Positions 7,285 to 16,600 of a stretch of 64,000 nucleotides of DNA are shown piece after piece (the first letter of the stretch is position 1; each line of letters opens with the position of its first letter). Under the pieces are notes generated by a model. The model did no database searches. It was given only the letters and a program-made list of their open reading frames with translations, and was not told the origin of the DNA. The translations under genes were made by a program, and so were the position numbers. This DNA is from an uncultured Sediminibacterium sp. (GTDB taxonomy: Bacteria; Bacteroidota; Bacteroidia; Chitinophagales; Chitinophagaceae), in the NCBI RefSeq assembly GCF_946481145.1, contig NZ_CAMLMJ010000019.1, forward strand, positions 1 to 64,000. Direction: 5' to 3'.

Positions 7285-7743
7285 ATGCGATACCTGAGTA
7301 TACTGGCAGTTTTACTGACTTCTGTAGCATGTAATAATGGAAACAATAAACCACTGGAACAAACGCAAGCGTCATCAAATATACCAGTCGATATGCACCG
7401 GCTACCTGAGTTGAGAACAGTAGATAGTATCGATATGCATTTCTTCAACGATATCAACGACCAGAAAACCTATAAGCGTTATGGTTTGAATGATACCACT
7501 GCAATACATCTGTTTACCCTCACGGAAATTAATCAGGCATTTGTAGACAAAACAAGTTGCGAATACGATACAAAGTTCTTTTGTTTCTCAAACGGGCAAA
7601 TAGTTAAAACCCTCTATGTCGCTGCGCGACAAGATAGTTGCCATTTTATAGGGTTCATCAAAAGTGGTGGAATTGCAGTAAAGGTTAGTCTTTCAGATAG
7701 CGCTGCGGCGTTGGTGAATCGCTGGCGGGGGAGTAGCTTCTAA
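7285..7743 (+). CDS. Small lipoprotein of unknown function
   Basis: 152 residues with a short lipoprotein signal (hydrophobic 4-14, lipobox SVAC, Cys16), then a polar Asn/Thr/Gln-rich linker and a compact domain of about 120 residues I do not recognise. It has four further cysteines, including two in the pair SCEYDTKFFC, which may form a disulfide. ATG 7285 is preferred over an upstream in-frame start because it opens the signal peptide and lies just after the preceding terminator. The stop is followed directly by an AGC-type repeat. Confidence 0.65.
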   Translation: MRYLSILAVLLTSVACNNGNNKPLEQTQASSNIPVDMHRLPELRTVDSIDMHFFNDINDQKTYKRYGLNDTTAIHLFTLTEINQAFVDKTSCEYDTKFFCFSNGQIVKTLYVAARQDSCHFIGFIKSGGIAVKVSLSDSAAALVNRWRGSSF

Positions 7744-7800
7744 GCCACTAGCTGCTAGCTTCTAGCTACTAGCCATTAGCTGTTAGCCATTAGCGCTTAG
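7742..7800. repeat. TAGCTNCTAGC short-period repeat
   Basis: A run of TAGCTGCTAGCTTCTAGC-type words beginning at the stop codon of the lipoprotein gene. The 7744-8069 gap holds this block, a palindrome (7840-7890) and a CCTAATA-type array. I see no gene in it. Confidence 0.7.
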
Positions 7801-7839
7801 TGCGAATAAAAGATTGAAGTTGAATGTGAGCGGGAAATG

Positions 7840-7890
7840 GAACGCAGATTTATCAAGATAATCATGATAGATCATGATAAATCTGCGTTC
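7840..7890. repeat. 51-bp palindrome, 16-bp arms, relative of the 68-bp family
   Basis: GAACGCAGATTTATCA (7840-7855) pairs with TGATAAATCTGCGTTC (7875-7890). The centre contains ATCATGATAGATCATGAT. It resembles the GAACACAGATT arms at 2456 and 11378. Confidence 0.8.
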
Positions 7891-8013
7891 TATCTTAGCG
7901 GCTAAACAAGATCAGTAGCTATTATTTCGTAAAAGCCTGTTTAATGACACAAAGAGTCCTCTATTAATGATTTCCTCATTTTACCCCAGTTCATCACATA
8001 TCCGCATAATTTG

Positions 8014-8078
8014 CTAACACCTAACACCTAATACCTAATACCTAATACCTAATACCTAACACCTAGTACCTAGTACCT
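8014..8078. repeat. ACCTAAT/ACCTAAC heptamer-like tandem array
   Basis: About nine tandem copies of a 7-bp word (ACCTAATA, ACCTAACA, ACCTAGTA). The stop codon of the DUF983 gene lies within it. Complementary-orientation blocks (TTAGGTG words) lie at 11216-11250, 23852-23918 and 24352-24400. Confidence 0.8.
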
Positions 8079-8507
8079 CTCCGGCTTTTCAATTTCATGC
8101 TTATTCCAATCCGGATCGTACTTTACAAACCAACTGAGCCAAAGAGAGCGTGATAAGCGCATAATGAGGGGTTGACAGATGAGCAGTAATGCGAAGGCTG
8201 TGCCCATCCAATAAAAAATACGGTTATCGTCGATGGAGAAGGTCATGCCAATGAGTACTTTCCATGCTACAAATGTTGAAACAAGAAAGGCAACAGATAA
8301 TGCATAGCTTACATATCCTGTACCATAATAAAATCCTACTTCAATTTCTGTAGGCTGACCGCAAACCGGGCAGTTTTCATGCATGTCAACATTAGTCTTG
8401 AATTTGTATGGCTGCTGACTTTTAAATATTCTCCCTTTTCGGCACCTCGGACAACGGTTGTTTAACACACTCCACAGGTACCATCTTTTTTTATTGCTAT
8501 CGGGCAT
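8070..8507 (-). CDS. DUF983 family membrane protein
   Basis: 145 residues. The N-terminal half carries a zinc-ribbon-like pair, CPRC (C19, C22) and CPVC (C46, C49). Two hydrophobic segments follow (about 64-90 and 97-119) and then a charged tail, the usual DUF983 plan. Function is unknown; the family is common in Bacteroidota and alphaproteobacteria. ATG is near 8505-8507. The last codons and the stop are formed by the ACCTAGTACC repeat, so the C-terminus (EKPERY) may have been reshaped by it. Confidence 0.85.
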   Translation of the reverse strand: MPDSNKKRWYLWSVLNNRCPRCRKGRIFKSQQPYKFKTNVDMHENCPVCGQPTEIEVGFYYGTGYVSYALSVAFLVSTFVAWKVLIGMTFSIDDNRIFYWMGTAFALLLICQPLIMRLSRSLWLSWFVKYDPDWNKHEIEKPERY

Positions 8508-8559
8508 TTTGTTTCAAGGATTTAAAATACAAAGGTACGATTTAATATTCAGGAGCAGA

Positions 8560-8754
8560 TTACTGGCAGTTTGTATACCCACAACCCCGTTTGGTTTTGT
8601 GTGCAATTAGTCCGGTTACAAATATGGTTAAGCCAAATATTGCGGGTAACCAGTCTTTGTAAGCAATTGCGATAGAAATAAATAAACCAGCTACCATTAG
8701 CCTGATCATCAATACCCAATCAATCTTTTGTATGAATGAATACAAAGTTTTCAT
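8560..8754 (-). CDS. Small two-helix membrane protein (DUF2892-like)
   Basis: 64 residues: an amphipathic start, two hydrophobic helices (about 13-31 and 34-51) separated by YKDW, then a short tail with two cysteines (GCGYTNC). The layout resembles small DUF2892/YgaP-type inner-membrane proteins, but the call rests on pattern only. It is upstream of, and co-directional with, the DUF983 gene with a 52-nt gap, so the two may be co-transcribed. Confidence 0.6.
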   Translation of the reverse strand: MKTLYSFIQKIDWVLMIRLMVAGLFISIAIAYKDWLPAIFGLTIFVTGLIAHKTKRGCGYTNCQ

Positions 8755-8843
8755 ACTGCAAGTTGGGGAGTAAATTGGTAATGTAGCGTGACTTTAGTTA
8801 CGGGTAGGAACAATAATGAATTTAGAATGGATTAAGGGTTTCC

Positions 8844-9018
8844 TACCCCGGAGGAGTTACAGATTTTAGAATGAGAGAAATGGAATAAAGTTACCCTTAC
8901 CCCGGAGGGGTTCCACAAGTTAGCCCAGAAATAAAATAAGGTCACCTCCTTACCCCGGAGGGGTTACACATGTTAGCCAAGAAATGGAATAAAGTTATCT
9001 GTACCCCGGAAGGGTTGC
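8844..9018. repeat. REP-like array, four units, transposase 3' side
   Basis: Cores TACCCCGGAGGAGTT 8844, TACCCCGGAGGGGTT 8898, the same at 8951, and TACCCCGGAAGGGTT 9002. Each core (ACCCC-GGA-GGGGT) is a small hairpin. The linkers are similar (ATGTTAGCCAAGAAATGGAA type) and the period is 51-54 bp. The array fills the 8755-9080 gap. Confidence 0.88.
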
Positions 9019-9080
9019 ACATTCACGCAAAAGGTATTTTATATTTTATCAGGTTATTAACCAATAAAAGATATCTTAAA

Positions 9081-9548
9081 TCATATTGGAGACTGAAAAA
9101 TATATGCAGAATTAAAGTCGACCTTATTCTTTTTTAGTAGGATTTGATATTCTTCCTCAAATGATGTTTTGGCATGATGTTCTCGTTGACGAATAATATA
9201 GTTTTTGATTGTTTCTAGGTTTATATGTGAAACACTAAAGGCGCCATAACCTTCCTGCCAATGAAATGGAGTTGTTGATAATTTTTCTTTATTAATAAAA
9301 GAACTACTTTCTTTTTTTATAACCCGTACTATATCTGAAATAGATTGAGTTGGTTTAATGTCTGCCAGAATATGGATATGATCTGGTACTGAATTTATAC
9401 ATACAGGGTGGTGGTTAAATTTTTTTAGGACACCTGCTATGTATTCATGTAGTCTGGTGTCCCAGGGAGGCTGTATTAATGACTTCCTGTATTTTACGGC
9501 GAATACAAAATGTATATGTAACCTGGTATAAGTATTTGGTTTTATCAT
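9081..9548 (-). CDS. REP-associated tyrosine transposase (Y1, IS200-like)
   Basis: 155 residues of the Y1 transposase / HUH nuclease fold. The HUH motif is H57-I58-H59 (PDHIHILADI), and the catalytic tyrosine is most likely Y117 in KNYIIRQREHH. The N-terminal strand HIHFVFAVKYRK is typical of IS200/RAYT proteins. Length equals a complete single-domain Y1 transposase and no TnpB is adjacent. It sits between two arrays of hairpin repeats, the defining context of REP-associated transposases (RAYTs), which are thought to spread REP units. All catalytic residues are present, so it may be active. Confidence 0.9.
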   Translation of the reverse strand: MIKPNTYTRLHIHFVFAVKYRKSLIQPPWDTRLHEYIAGVLKKFNHHPVCINSVPDHIHILADIKPTQSISDIVRVIKKESSSFINKEKLSTTPFHWQEGYGAFSVSHINLETIKNYIIRQREHHAKTSFEEEYQILLKKNKVDFNSAYIFQSPI

Positions 9549-9659
9549 AGCGGTAAAAATACAGTAAGACGATCCGGAACAGACGCATCGTTTTACGTAT
9601 CAATAAATAAAACCTTAGGGGAAAGGAGATAGGGAGTGGGGTTTTGTTGGTAACATGTG

Positions 9660-9918
9660 TAACCCCTCCGGGGTAAGGGGGAATGGGGATGCATTTTTTT
9701 GCTAACTTCTGTAACCCCTCCGGGGTAAGCACAATTTTATTCCATAACCCCGGAGGGGTTACACATGTTAGGATGGCGAAATGAAATAACGTTATACCTG
9801 CATCGGAGAGGTTACGCATGTTATTTGAGAAATGAAATAAGGTCGTCCCTACCCCGGAGGGGTTACAGATGTTAGCCAAGAAAATGAAATAATATCATCC
9901 CAACCCCGGAGGGGTTGC
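9660..9918. repeat. REP-like array, six units, transposase 5' side
   Basis: Units at 9660 and 9712 are in inverted orientation (TAACCCCTCCGGGGTA). Units at 9745, 9795 (degenerate), 9850 and 9902 are in direct orientation, with about 52-bp period from 9745 on. The last unit lies 9 bp from the murF stop codon. The array fills most of the 9549-9926 gap. Its open frames on the minus strand are repeat-derived, not genes. Confidence 0.88.
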
Positions 9919-9926
9919 AGATGTTA

Positions 9927-11204
9927 TCAACCCAATATCTTTTCCATCTGCATACTCCTCGATCCTTTAATCAGAAAATGGGTTCCCGAGAAATTTTGTT
10001 GTTTGAACCAGTTTGCCGCTTCGGTAGAATTGGTAAAAAAGAGGTGGTTATGTGTTGTATTTTTAAAATCACCACCCACCAATACAACATTTTGCCATGG
10101 GTAATTATTGATCAGATCAATGATCTGCTGGTGTTCGGTTATGCTGTCTTCACCCAGTTCCATCATGCCTCCTAACATTAAAACTTTACTGGGGGCTTTT
10201 AGTTTTGCAAAATTCTCAATGGCAGCACGCATACTGGTAGGATTCGCATTGTATGCATCAAGGATAATATGATTGCCATCTTTTTTAACCATCTGCGATC
10301 TGCTGTTAGATGGAATATACGTTTCGATGGCATCTTTTATTTTTTCATCTGGTACACCAAAAGTTTTACCGATAGCAATGGCACATAAGACATTTGATAC
10401 ATTGTAGGCGCCTACCAGTTGAGTGGAGACTTGTGTAAAAGATGCTCCTTTAGTTATACTTACTTCAAGAAAGGGTTCACTGGCCATTACTTCCCCGGTT
10501 ATTGCTCCTTCATGTGTTCCATATCCTATTACTTTTTCAATGCCTTTGCTCATTTCATGCAGGTAGTCAAAGTCGTTGAACCTGAATATGGTACCATTAT
10601 GCGACCTGATATAATCATATAATTCACCCTTACCTTTTCTCACTCCTTCAATACCGCCAAAACCTTCTAAATGAGCTTTGCCACAATTGGTGATGATGCC
10701 ATGGGTAGGGTCGGTATACACACAATAACCCGCAATCTCTTTCTGGTGATTAGCACCCATTTCAATTACGGCCATTTCTGCATCAACTGGAATACTTAAT
10801 ATGGTGAGTGGTACCCCAATATGATTATTGAGATTGCCTTGTGTGGTATAAGTTTTAAAATGCGAGGCAAGAACCGTATACACCAGTTCTTTGGTAGTGG
10901 TTTTACCGTTGCTTCCTGTAATGGCAATAAAAGGGATGCTGAATTGTTGTCTATGATAACCTGCCATTTCCTGTAAACTGCTTAATACATCATCAACCAG
11001 AATAAATCGATCATCCATTCCTTCAACAGCCTCATCAATCACCGCATAGGCTGCCCCAGCTTCCAATGCCTGTTTGGCAAAAAGGTTGCCATTAAAATTG
11101 GGACCTTTCAATGCAAAGAAAATATCACCCTCTTTCAGTTTCCTTGTATCAGTTTGTACAGAAGGGTGTTGCTGATATAGCTTGTAGAGTGCTTCCGGTT
11201 TCAT
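9927..11204 (-). CDS. murF: UDP-N-acetylmuramoyl-tripeptide--D-Ala-D-Ala ligase MurF
   Basis: 425 residues. It adds D-Ala-D-Ala to UDP-MurNAc-tripeptide with ATP in the cytoplasm, the last soluble step of peptidoglycan precursor synthesis. The Mur-ligase ATP loop is G97-S-N-G-K-T-T103, preceded by an N-terminal uridine-binding domain (about 1-90, with the DTRKLKEGDIFFALKG phrase). The central domain has HLEGFGG and the C-terminal domain has the DAYNANPTSM signature of MurF. Length is normal. It is downstream of gldJ on the same strand but 525 bp away. In other Bacteroidota murF, gldJ, porU and porV are also neighbours (from memory). Confidence 0.95.
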   Translation of the reverse strand: MKPEALYKLYQQHPSVQTDTRKLKEGDIFFALKGPNFNGNLFAKQALEAGAAYAVIDEAVEGMDDRFILVDDVLSSLQEMAGYHRQQFSIPFIAITGSNGKTTTKELVYTVLASHFKTYTTQGNLNNHIGVPLTILSIPVDAEMAVIEMGANHQKEIAGYCVYTDPTHGIITNCGKAHLEGFGGIEGVRKGKGELYDYIRSHNGTIFRFNDFDYLHEMSKGIEKVIGYGTHEGAITGEVMASEPFLEVSITKGASFTQVSTQLVGAYNVSNVLCAIAIGKTFGVPDEKIKDAIETYIPSNSRSQMVKKDGNHIILDAYNANPTSMRAAIENFAKLKAPSKVLMLGGMMELGEDSITEHQQIIDLINNYPWQNVVLVGGDFKNTTHNHLFFTNSTEAANWFKQQNFSGTHFLIKGSRSMQMEKILG

Positions 11205-11215
11205 ATATGCAAGAT

Positions 11216-11280
11216 AAGGGGTTAGGGGTTAGGTGTTAGGTGTTAGGACATGATAGGTACTGGGTACTAGGTGCTGGGTT
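11216..11280. repeat. TTAGGTG / GGTACTGGGTACTAGG short-period repeat
   Basis: Starts 12 bp upstream of the murF start codon with GGGGTTAGGGGTTAGGTGTT-type words, then GGTACTGGGTACTAGGTGCTGGG. It belongs to the family seen at 8014, 23852, 24352 and 25471. The 11205-11729 gap holds three repeat elements and no gene I can support. Confidence 0.7.
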
Positions 11281-11377
11281 GTGAATGCCTAAAATACGTT
11301 GACCGTTTTTAAACATGGGTTAAATTTATTTGATGTCGTTGAGATTTCGTTATGAGATGAAATTTATGCGAAGGATA

Positions 11378-11445
11378 GAACACGGATTATCATGATTTTC
11401 AAGATCTGTTATGATAAATCCTGAAAATCATGAAAATCTGTGTTC
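11378..11445. repeat. 68-bp palindrome, second copy
   Basis: Arms 11378-11405 and 11418-11445 (28 bp, three mismatches), with a 12-nt centre. Same length, arm length and arm wording (GAACACGGATTATCATGATT) as 2456-2523, so the two are dispersed copies of one element. Confidence 0.88.
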
Positions 11446-11482
11446 TATCCAATCGTGACTAGATTCCCCTATGCAGCAATAA

Positions 11483-11633
11483 GTGTGAATTGTCAATGGT
11501 GAATAGTCAATAATGGGTGTGAATTGTCAATTGTGAATAGTGAATTTGGTGAGTAGTGAGTGGTCAGTAGGAAAAAACTCACAGGTGGCTATTCACTATT
11601 AATTATAGACCATTCACCATTGACAATTCACAC
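11483..11633. repeat. GTGAATTGTCAATGGTGAAT repeat hairpin
   Basis: A 22-bp arm at 11483-11504 pairs perfectly with 11612-11633. Between them are more copies of TGAATTGTCAATNGTGAATAGT words and a partial complement. The same family forms the 31-bp hairpin at 22401-22480. Confidence 0.8.
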
Positions 11634-11729
11634 CATATCAAAGATCAAAAAATCAAAGATCCGATATCTGCCATCAAAAAAGCCACCTCCTTCCGAGAGA
11701 TGGCTCTTTCTATTTTTACCTTTTCCTTC

Positions 11730-13295
11730 TTATCGTTTGTTTCTTCTTGTAGGGAAGAATTGGCCGGTTTGGGCTTTTCTTGAAATGCCTTCTGCTGCTC
11801 CATAATGACTCATCGCGCAACGGAAACCGAGGGTGTTGGTACTCAGGTCTTCCTCGAGGAAGCGACGCGCACCCGGACTTAACCAATAAGCCCTGTCATT
11901 CCAGCTACCGCCTTTGAATACCCTTGATTTATCGGAGATAAGGGTGGTAGTACCATAACCATAGTATACAAAGCTGGATGAATCACCATCCAGGTAGTTG
12001 GTAGCATAAGAGCGCTGGTAGTTTCTTCTGTTGCGTAAAGTAGAATCTTCTTCCAGTACTGTTTTAATACGACCTTTATCATCGCGCAGGTTACCCTGAC
12101 CGCCACTCATATCTATCTTACGGAATTCGTTACCACGGAACAGGTTGAAATCATCACCGTCCAATGAGTTCTGCGGACGATATACATCTGCCACCCACTC
12201 ATTTACGTTACCACTCATGTTATATAAGCCATAACCATTCGGGATGAAAGAAGTTACTTCTGCAGGAATCGCTGCGTTATCGTTCAGTCCACCTGCCACA
12301 CCCATGTTATCGCCCGCACCTCTTTTAAAGTTGGCGAGGAAGGCGCCCTGGTAGGCACTTTTTTGGGTATAACGTACGTTATCGTAACCATTATTTTTCC
12401 AAGAATAGATCTGCTTATTCGCAATCAATTCTTCCCCACGCTTAGATCCTTTAGATTTTTTCTGCGGATTCTCAGCGATATAGCCATAAGCGGCATATTC
12501 CCATTCAGCCTCTGTTGGCAAACGGTAATCGCCATATAAAATACCATCTTCAAAAGTTACTTTGGTTCTTGGTCGACCGTTGGCATCTTTCAAAGGATTG
12601 CTTTTTGTTGTGGCCTGTCTGCCAGGAGTTGCCTGGTATTCATCCATCAGATATGCTTTGGTATTGAAGTTATCCTGACCAGAACCATTCAACTCACGCT
12701 TGATCTGGTTTTTTGGATCCAGGTAACCTTTACCCATCAGGGTAAGCTCGTTAACACGGTCTGTTCTCCAGATACAAAAATCTGTGGCCTGTTTCCAGCT
12801 TACACCAACCACCGGATAGTAGTTATAAGATGGGTGACGGAAATAATATTCTACATAAGGCTCATTGTAAGCAAGCTCACTGCGCCATACCAGGGTATCG
12901 GGCTTGGCTTCTTCCACAATCGAATCCATACCTGCACCACCAAATACATTGGTAAGCCAGTATAGGTATTCACGGTAGTGCACATTGGCAACTTCCGTTT
13001 TATCGATAAAGAATGAGTTTACAGTAATACGACGCGGCACATTGTTCCAGTCGCCCATCACATCTTCCTGTGTTGCACCCATGGTGAACGTACCACCCTG
13101 TACAAACACAAGACCTGGAGCGGCTTTAATATCTTTTGGCTTAGCGACATTAAAATTGCCCTGGTTCTTGTCGTTATAATTCCATCCTGTAATAGCAGAT
13201 TTTTCAGGTTTCTTCTTGAAAATCTTACAGGACGACATGGCACCGGTTAACGTTAACAACAAGATCAGGTTCCGTGTTGTTTTCAATACTTGCAT
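11730..13295 (-). CDS. gldJ: Gliding motility / type IX secretion lipoprotein GldJ
   Basis: A 521-residue lipoprotein (lipobox MSSC, Cys23) with an FGE-sulfatase (SUMF1-type) domain. The stretch GLVFVQGGTFTMG, the downstream DWNN and DTLVWR phrases, and the ITGWNYNDKNQGNF start match GldJ better than GldK. GldJ stabilises other Gld proteins and the type IX secretion machinery at the periplasmic side. The C-terminus has the GGSWNDRAYWLSPGARRFL and GFRCA signatures of the fold. It is divergent from porU, with a 339-bp gap that contains a 21-bp palindrome. No sulfatase-activating role is expected in this family. Confidence 0.88.
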   Translation of the reverse strand: MQVLKTTRNLILLLTLTGAMSSCKIFKKKPEKSAITGWNYNDKNQGNFNVAKPKDIKAAPGLVFVQGGTFTMGATQEDVMGDWNNVPRRITVNSFFIDKTEVANVHYREYLYWLTNVFGGAGMDSIVEEAKPDTLVWRSELAYNEPYVEYYFRHPSYNYYPVVGVSWKQATDFCIWRTDRVNELTLMGKGYLDPKNQIKRELNGSGQDNFNTKAYLMDEYQATPGRQATTKSNPLKDANGRPRTKVTFEDGILYGDYRLPTEAEWEYAAYGYIAENPQKKSKGSKRGEELIANKQIYSWKNNGYDNVRYTQKSAYQGAFLANFKRGAGDNMGVAGGLNDNAAIPAEVTSFIPNGYGLYNMSGNVNEWVADVYRPQNSLDGDDFNLFRGNEFRKIDMSGGQGNLRDDKGRIKTVLEEDSTLRNRRNYQRSYATNYLDGDSSSFVYYGYGTTTLISDKSRVFKGGSWNDRAYWLSPGARRFLEEDLSTNTLGFRCAMSHYGAAEGISRKAQTGQFFPTRRNKR

Positions 13296-13538
13296 GAGAT
13301 TCTCTTGTTTGTGGAGTATAGTTTAATCGCTATAGCCGCTATTTAGTACATGCGAATATATATGATTTCCCTAAACTACCAATCGCTGCCCCGGATTCTA
13401 TTGTTAGTAAAAGCTTAAGATTTAAGGGGTTAAGAGCCGCTTTTACAGGGTTTTAGGGCTCTTTGTAGGGTGAATTCGACAAAAAATAGGGGGGATGGGG
13501 ACAGGGAGGGGGAGTTCTGATTATCTTCTTCAGTGCTT

Positions 13539-13599
13539 TTCTGTGTCCTCAGTGGCAATTAACTCTTTTGATACATTTATTGCCACTGAGGGCACAGAA
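13539..13599. repeat. 61-bp palindrome between gldJ and porU
   Basis: Arms 13539-13559 and 13579-13599 (21 bp, one mismatch; right arm begins ATTGCCACTGAGGGCACAGA). Outside it, the 13296-13634 gap must hold the two divergent promoters. I see no exact consensus; CAGTTTTG (13628-13635) is one mismatch from TAnnTTTG on the plus strand. Confidence 0.8.
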
Positions 13600-13634
13600 G
13601 GTCACAGAGATATGCTGCTGGTGCAACCAGTTTT

Positions 13635-16600
13635 GTGAATAAGCCTCCGAAGTTGGATATTCGATATTCATTATTCATCATTTTGAAAACTTTCCTACCA
13701 TATTGTCTTCTCCTATGCCTCACCACTTCCCTATACGGACAGCGTAACTATGCGCCGCGCTCTGTATTGTCTGGCGGTAACTGGTATAAGATCAGTATTG
13801 CTGGTGAAGGTATTTATAAGGTTGATGGCGCCTTCCTCAATACACTTGGTTTGGGTAATAACCTGCCTTCAGCTTCTATCAGATTGTTTGGTAATGGCGG
13901 AGCAATGTTGGGAGAAAATGCCAATGCTCCTTATACCGATGACCTGGTTGAAAATGCAATCGAAGTTTTTGATGGAGGTGATGGCATCTTTAACAACAAC
14001 GACTATTTTCTTTTCTATGCTCCCGGTACTTCTAGATGGATTAAAGATAGCCTGCGTCAAAGTTTTCGTTACCAGAAAAACCTGTACACAGACTCCGCTT
14101 TCTATTTTATTACCCTCGGTAATAATGGTAAGCGCATCAACACCCAAACTAATTATCCTTCAGCAAATATTACCGTTACCACTTATGATGAACGATATGC
14201 TGTTGAAAATGATGTATCCAATTATATAAAATCAGGGAAGGAGTGGTATGGCGATTCCTTTATACGCGGACAGGCAAGAACTTTCTTTATCGATTGGGTT
14301 GGAGGAGTGCTTGCTGAACCCCTTTCGCTTCGCAGCTCATTTGCCTCCAGAAATGTAAACGCCACAGCTAGCATACTAACTTCTATTAATGGCATCAATG
14401 GACTTCCACTGAATTTTCCATCGGTTACCGGCACATTCCTGGATCGTTATGCAACCCATTTGGAGCAGGAGCAAAATATACTGTGGAATGGACAAAACGA
14501 GCTGCAACTAAAATTCGAGTACCAGTCAGCCGCAGCAGGTGCTACCTGCGATTTAAATAAATTTGAATTATTTGGTAGAAGAAACCTGATGCCCAATTTA
14601 AATGCACCGCTTGGTTTTCGCGATTGGAAATCTGTAGGGGCAGGTAATATAGCCAGATTTCAATTTCCCTATCGCTTAACCGGTATGCGCGTTTGGGATG
14701 TCACGGATCCAACTAATGTTGTTACCATGCAGGATAACGGTGCCGGTGCATTTGCTTTTAATAACGACGCAAGCAGGTTAAGAGAATATTTTAGCTTCCT
14801 TCCAACACATATCAAAATACCCAGGGCAGTAGGAAGGCAGGATAACCAAAACCTGCATGGCTTACTTGTTCCGGAATACCTCATCATCACACATCCTTTA
14901 TTTATGGATGCGGCACTAAGACTGGCTGATTTCCACCGAAAACATTATAACCGAACAGTTCAGGTAATTTCTGTTAAACAGGTGTACAATGAATTTGCCG
15001 GAGCTAATCCCGATCCTACTGCAGTCCGCGATTTTATTAAAATGTTGTACGATAAAAAAAGCGGGTTGAAATATGTTTTACTGATGGGTAGTGGTTCTTA
15101 TGATCCAAGAAGCCGCTTTCAAAATAATTATTCTTTTATCCCAACCTATCAAAGCAGCCAATCACTCGACCCGCTTTCCAGCTTTACCTCTGATGATTTT
15201 TTTGGCATGCTAGATGATCAGGATGATATCAATCAACAAAATCTTTTTCAAACCATCGACGTGGCAGTGGGTAGAATACCTGCGCGGAATATTGCAGAAG
15301 CTGATATGATGGTGAATAAAATCATCAACTACCACCAAACATCCCGCTTTGGTGATTGGCGCAATAAGTTGATTTTTTTGGCGGATGACGAAGACCAAAA
15401 CCTCCACCTCAATGATGCAGAAGCTGTTTCGGCTGCAACGGCAAACCCGGTTTTTCAGGTCCAGAAAATTTACCTCGATGCTTTTCCTCAGGTAGGTGGT
15501 GCCGGAGGTAACAGATACCCTGCAGTTAATGAAGCATTGGTTAATAGAGTGAATAATGGAGCGCTGATCCTTAACTACAGCGGACATGGCAATCATTTAA
15601 GATTGGCAGAAGAAGCAGTATTAACCGTGGATGAAGTAAACCAGTTTAACAATGCTGCCAAGCTTCCATTGATTGTTACAGCCAGTTGCGATTTTTACCC
15701 TTTTGATGATCCTACTAAAAATGCATTAGGCGCGCAAGTGTTAACGGGAGATTCAACAGGGGCAATTGGATTGTTGACCACTGCCAGACTCGTATTTGCC
15801 TCCAGCAATAAAATCATTAATGAATATTTTATTCAATCTGCTTTACATCCCGATCCCCAAACAGGAAAATATAGAAGTCTCGGTGAAGCAGTTCAGCTAG
15901 CTAAAAACAACGCAGTATTGAACGCAGGGGAAGTGCTGAACACCAGAAAATTTCTATTGCTTGGTGATCCTGCCATGCAATTGGCATTTCCAGAACACAG
16001 GATTCGGTTGACCAAATTTCAAAACAATACAATAACAGGTGTTGATACTTTACGCGCCTCCAATATTTATCAGTTGGAAGGGATAATCGAGGATGTGTCA
16101 GGTAATCCTGTACAAAATTTTAAAGGCCCCCTTTCACTTACTGTATTCGATAAACCACAAACAGTTCAAACCTTAGGAAACGATCCGGCAAGTCCGGTTA
16201 CCGGTTTTCAACAACAATCAGCCATTCTTTTCAAAGGAACTTTTAGTGTTGATTCAGGTTATTTCAAACTAAAACTTATCCTCCCCAAAGATGTATCCTT
16301 TCAACCTGGCCGCGCAAGAATTAGCCTGTATGCCAACAGCAATACAACCGATGCCGCAGGTGCTGATACAGGATTTGTGCTGATTGGAAATAACTTGGCT
16401 CCCGAAGATAAAGTTGGCCCTGCTATACGTTTGTACCTGAACGATACTTTATTTCGTAATGGCGGGCTAACACATGAAACCCCAACGTTATTAGCATACT
16501 TGTCGGATAGTGCTGGTATCAATACATCGGGTAATGGTATTGGGCACGATATAACACTGGTGATTGACAACCAGGTGCGCGACATTCGGGTATTGAACGA

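Noticed and set aside
8014..8078. CCTAATA array as a telomere-like or CRISPR repeat
   Set aside because: Irregular 7-bp words of a family that forms hairpins elsewhere in the window; no spacers.
9445..9879. 144-codon minus-strand frame with repeated PSGVG/NPSG words
   Set aside because: It is a translation of the REP units and overlaps the transposase start.
8844..9918. Possible CRISPR array (regular 52-bp period)
   Set aside because: The linkers are similar to each other instead of unique, the core is a self-complementary REP-like hairpin, and a Y1 transposase, not cas genes, lies inside.
11560..11805. Plus-strand frame between murF and gldJ
   Set aside because: It consists of the GTGAATTGTCAATGG repeat and the antisense of the gldJ 3' end.
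13750..14229. 159-codon frame inside porU
   Set aside because: A shadow frame; the porU frame carries the conserved domains.
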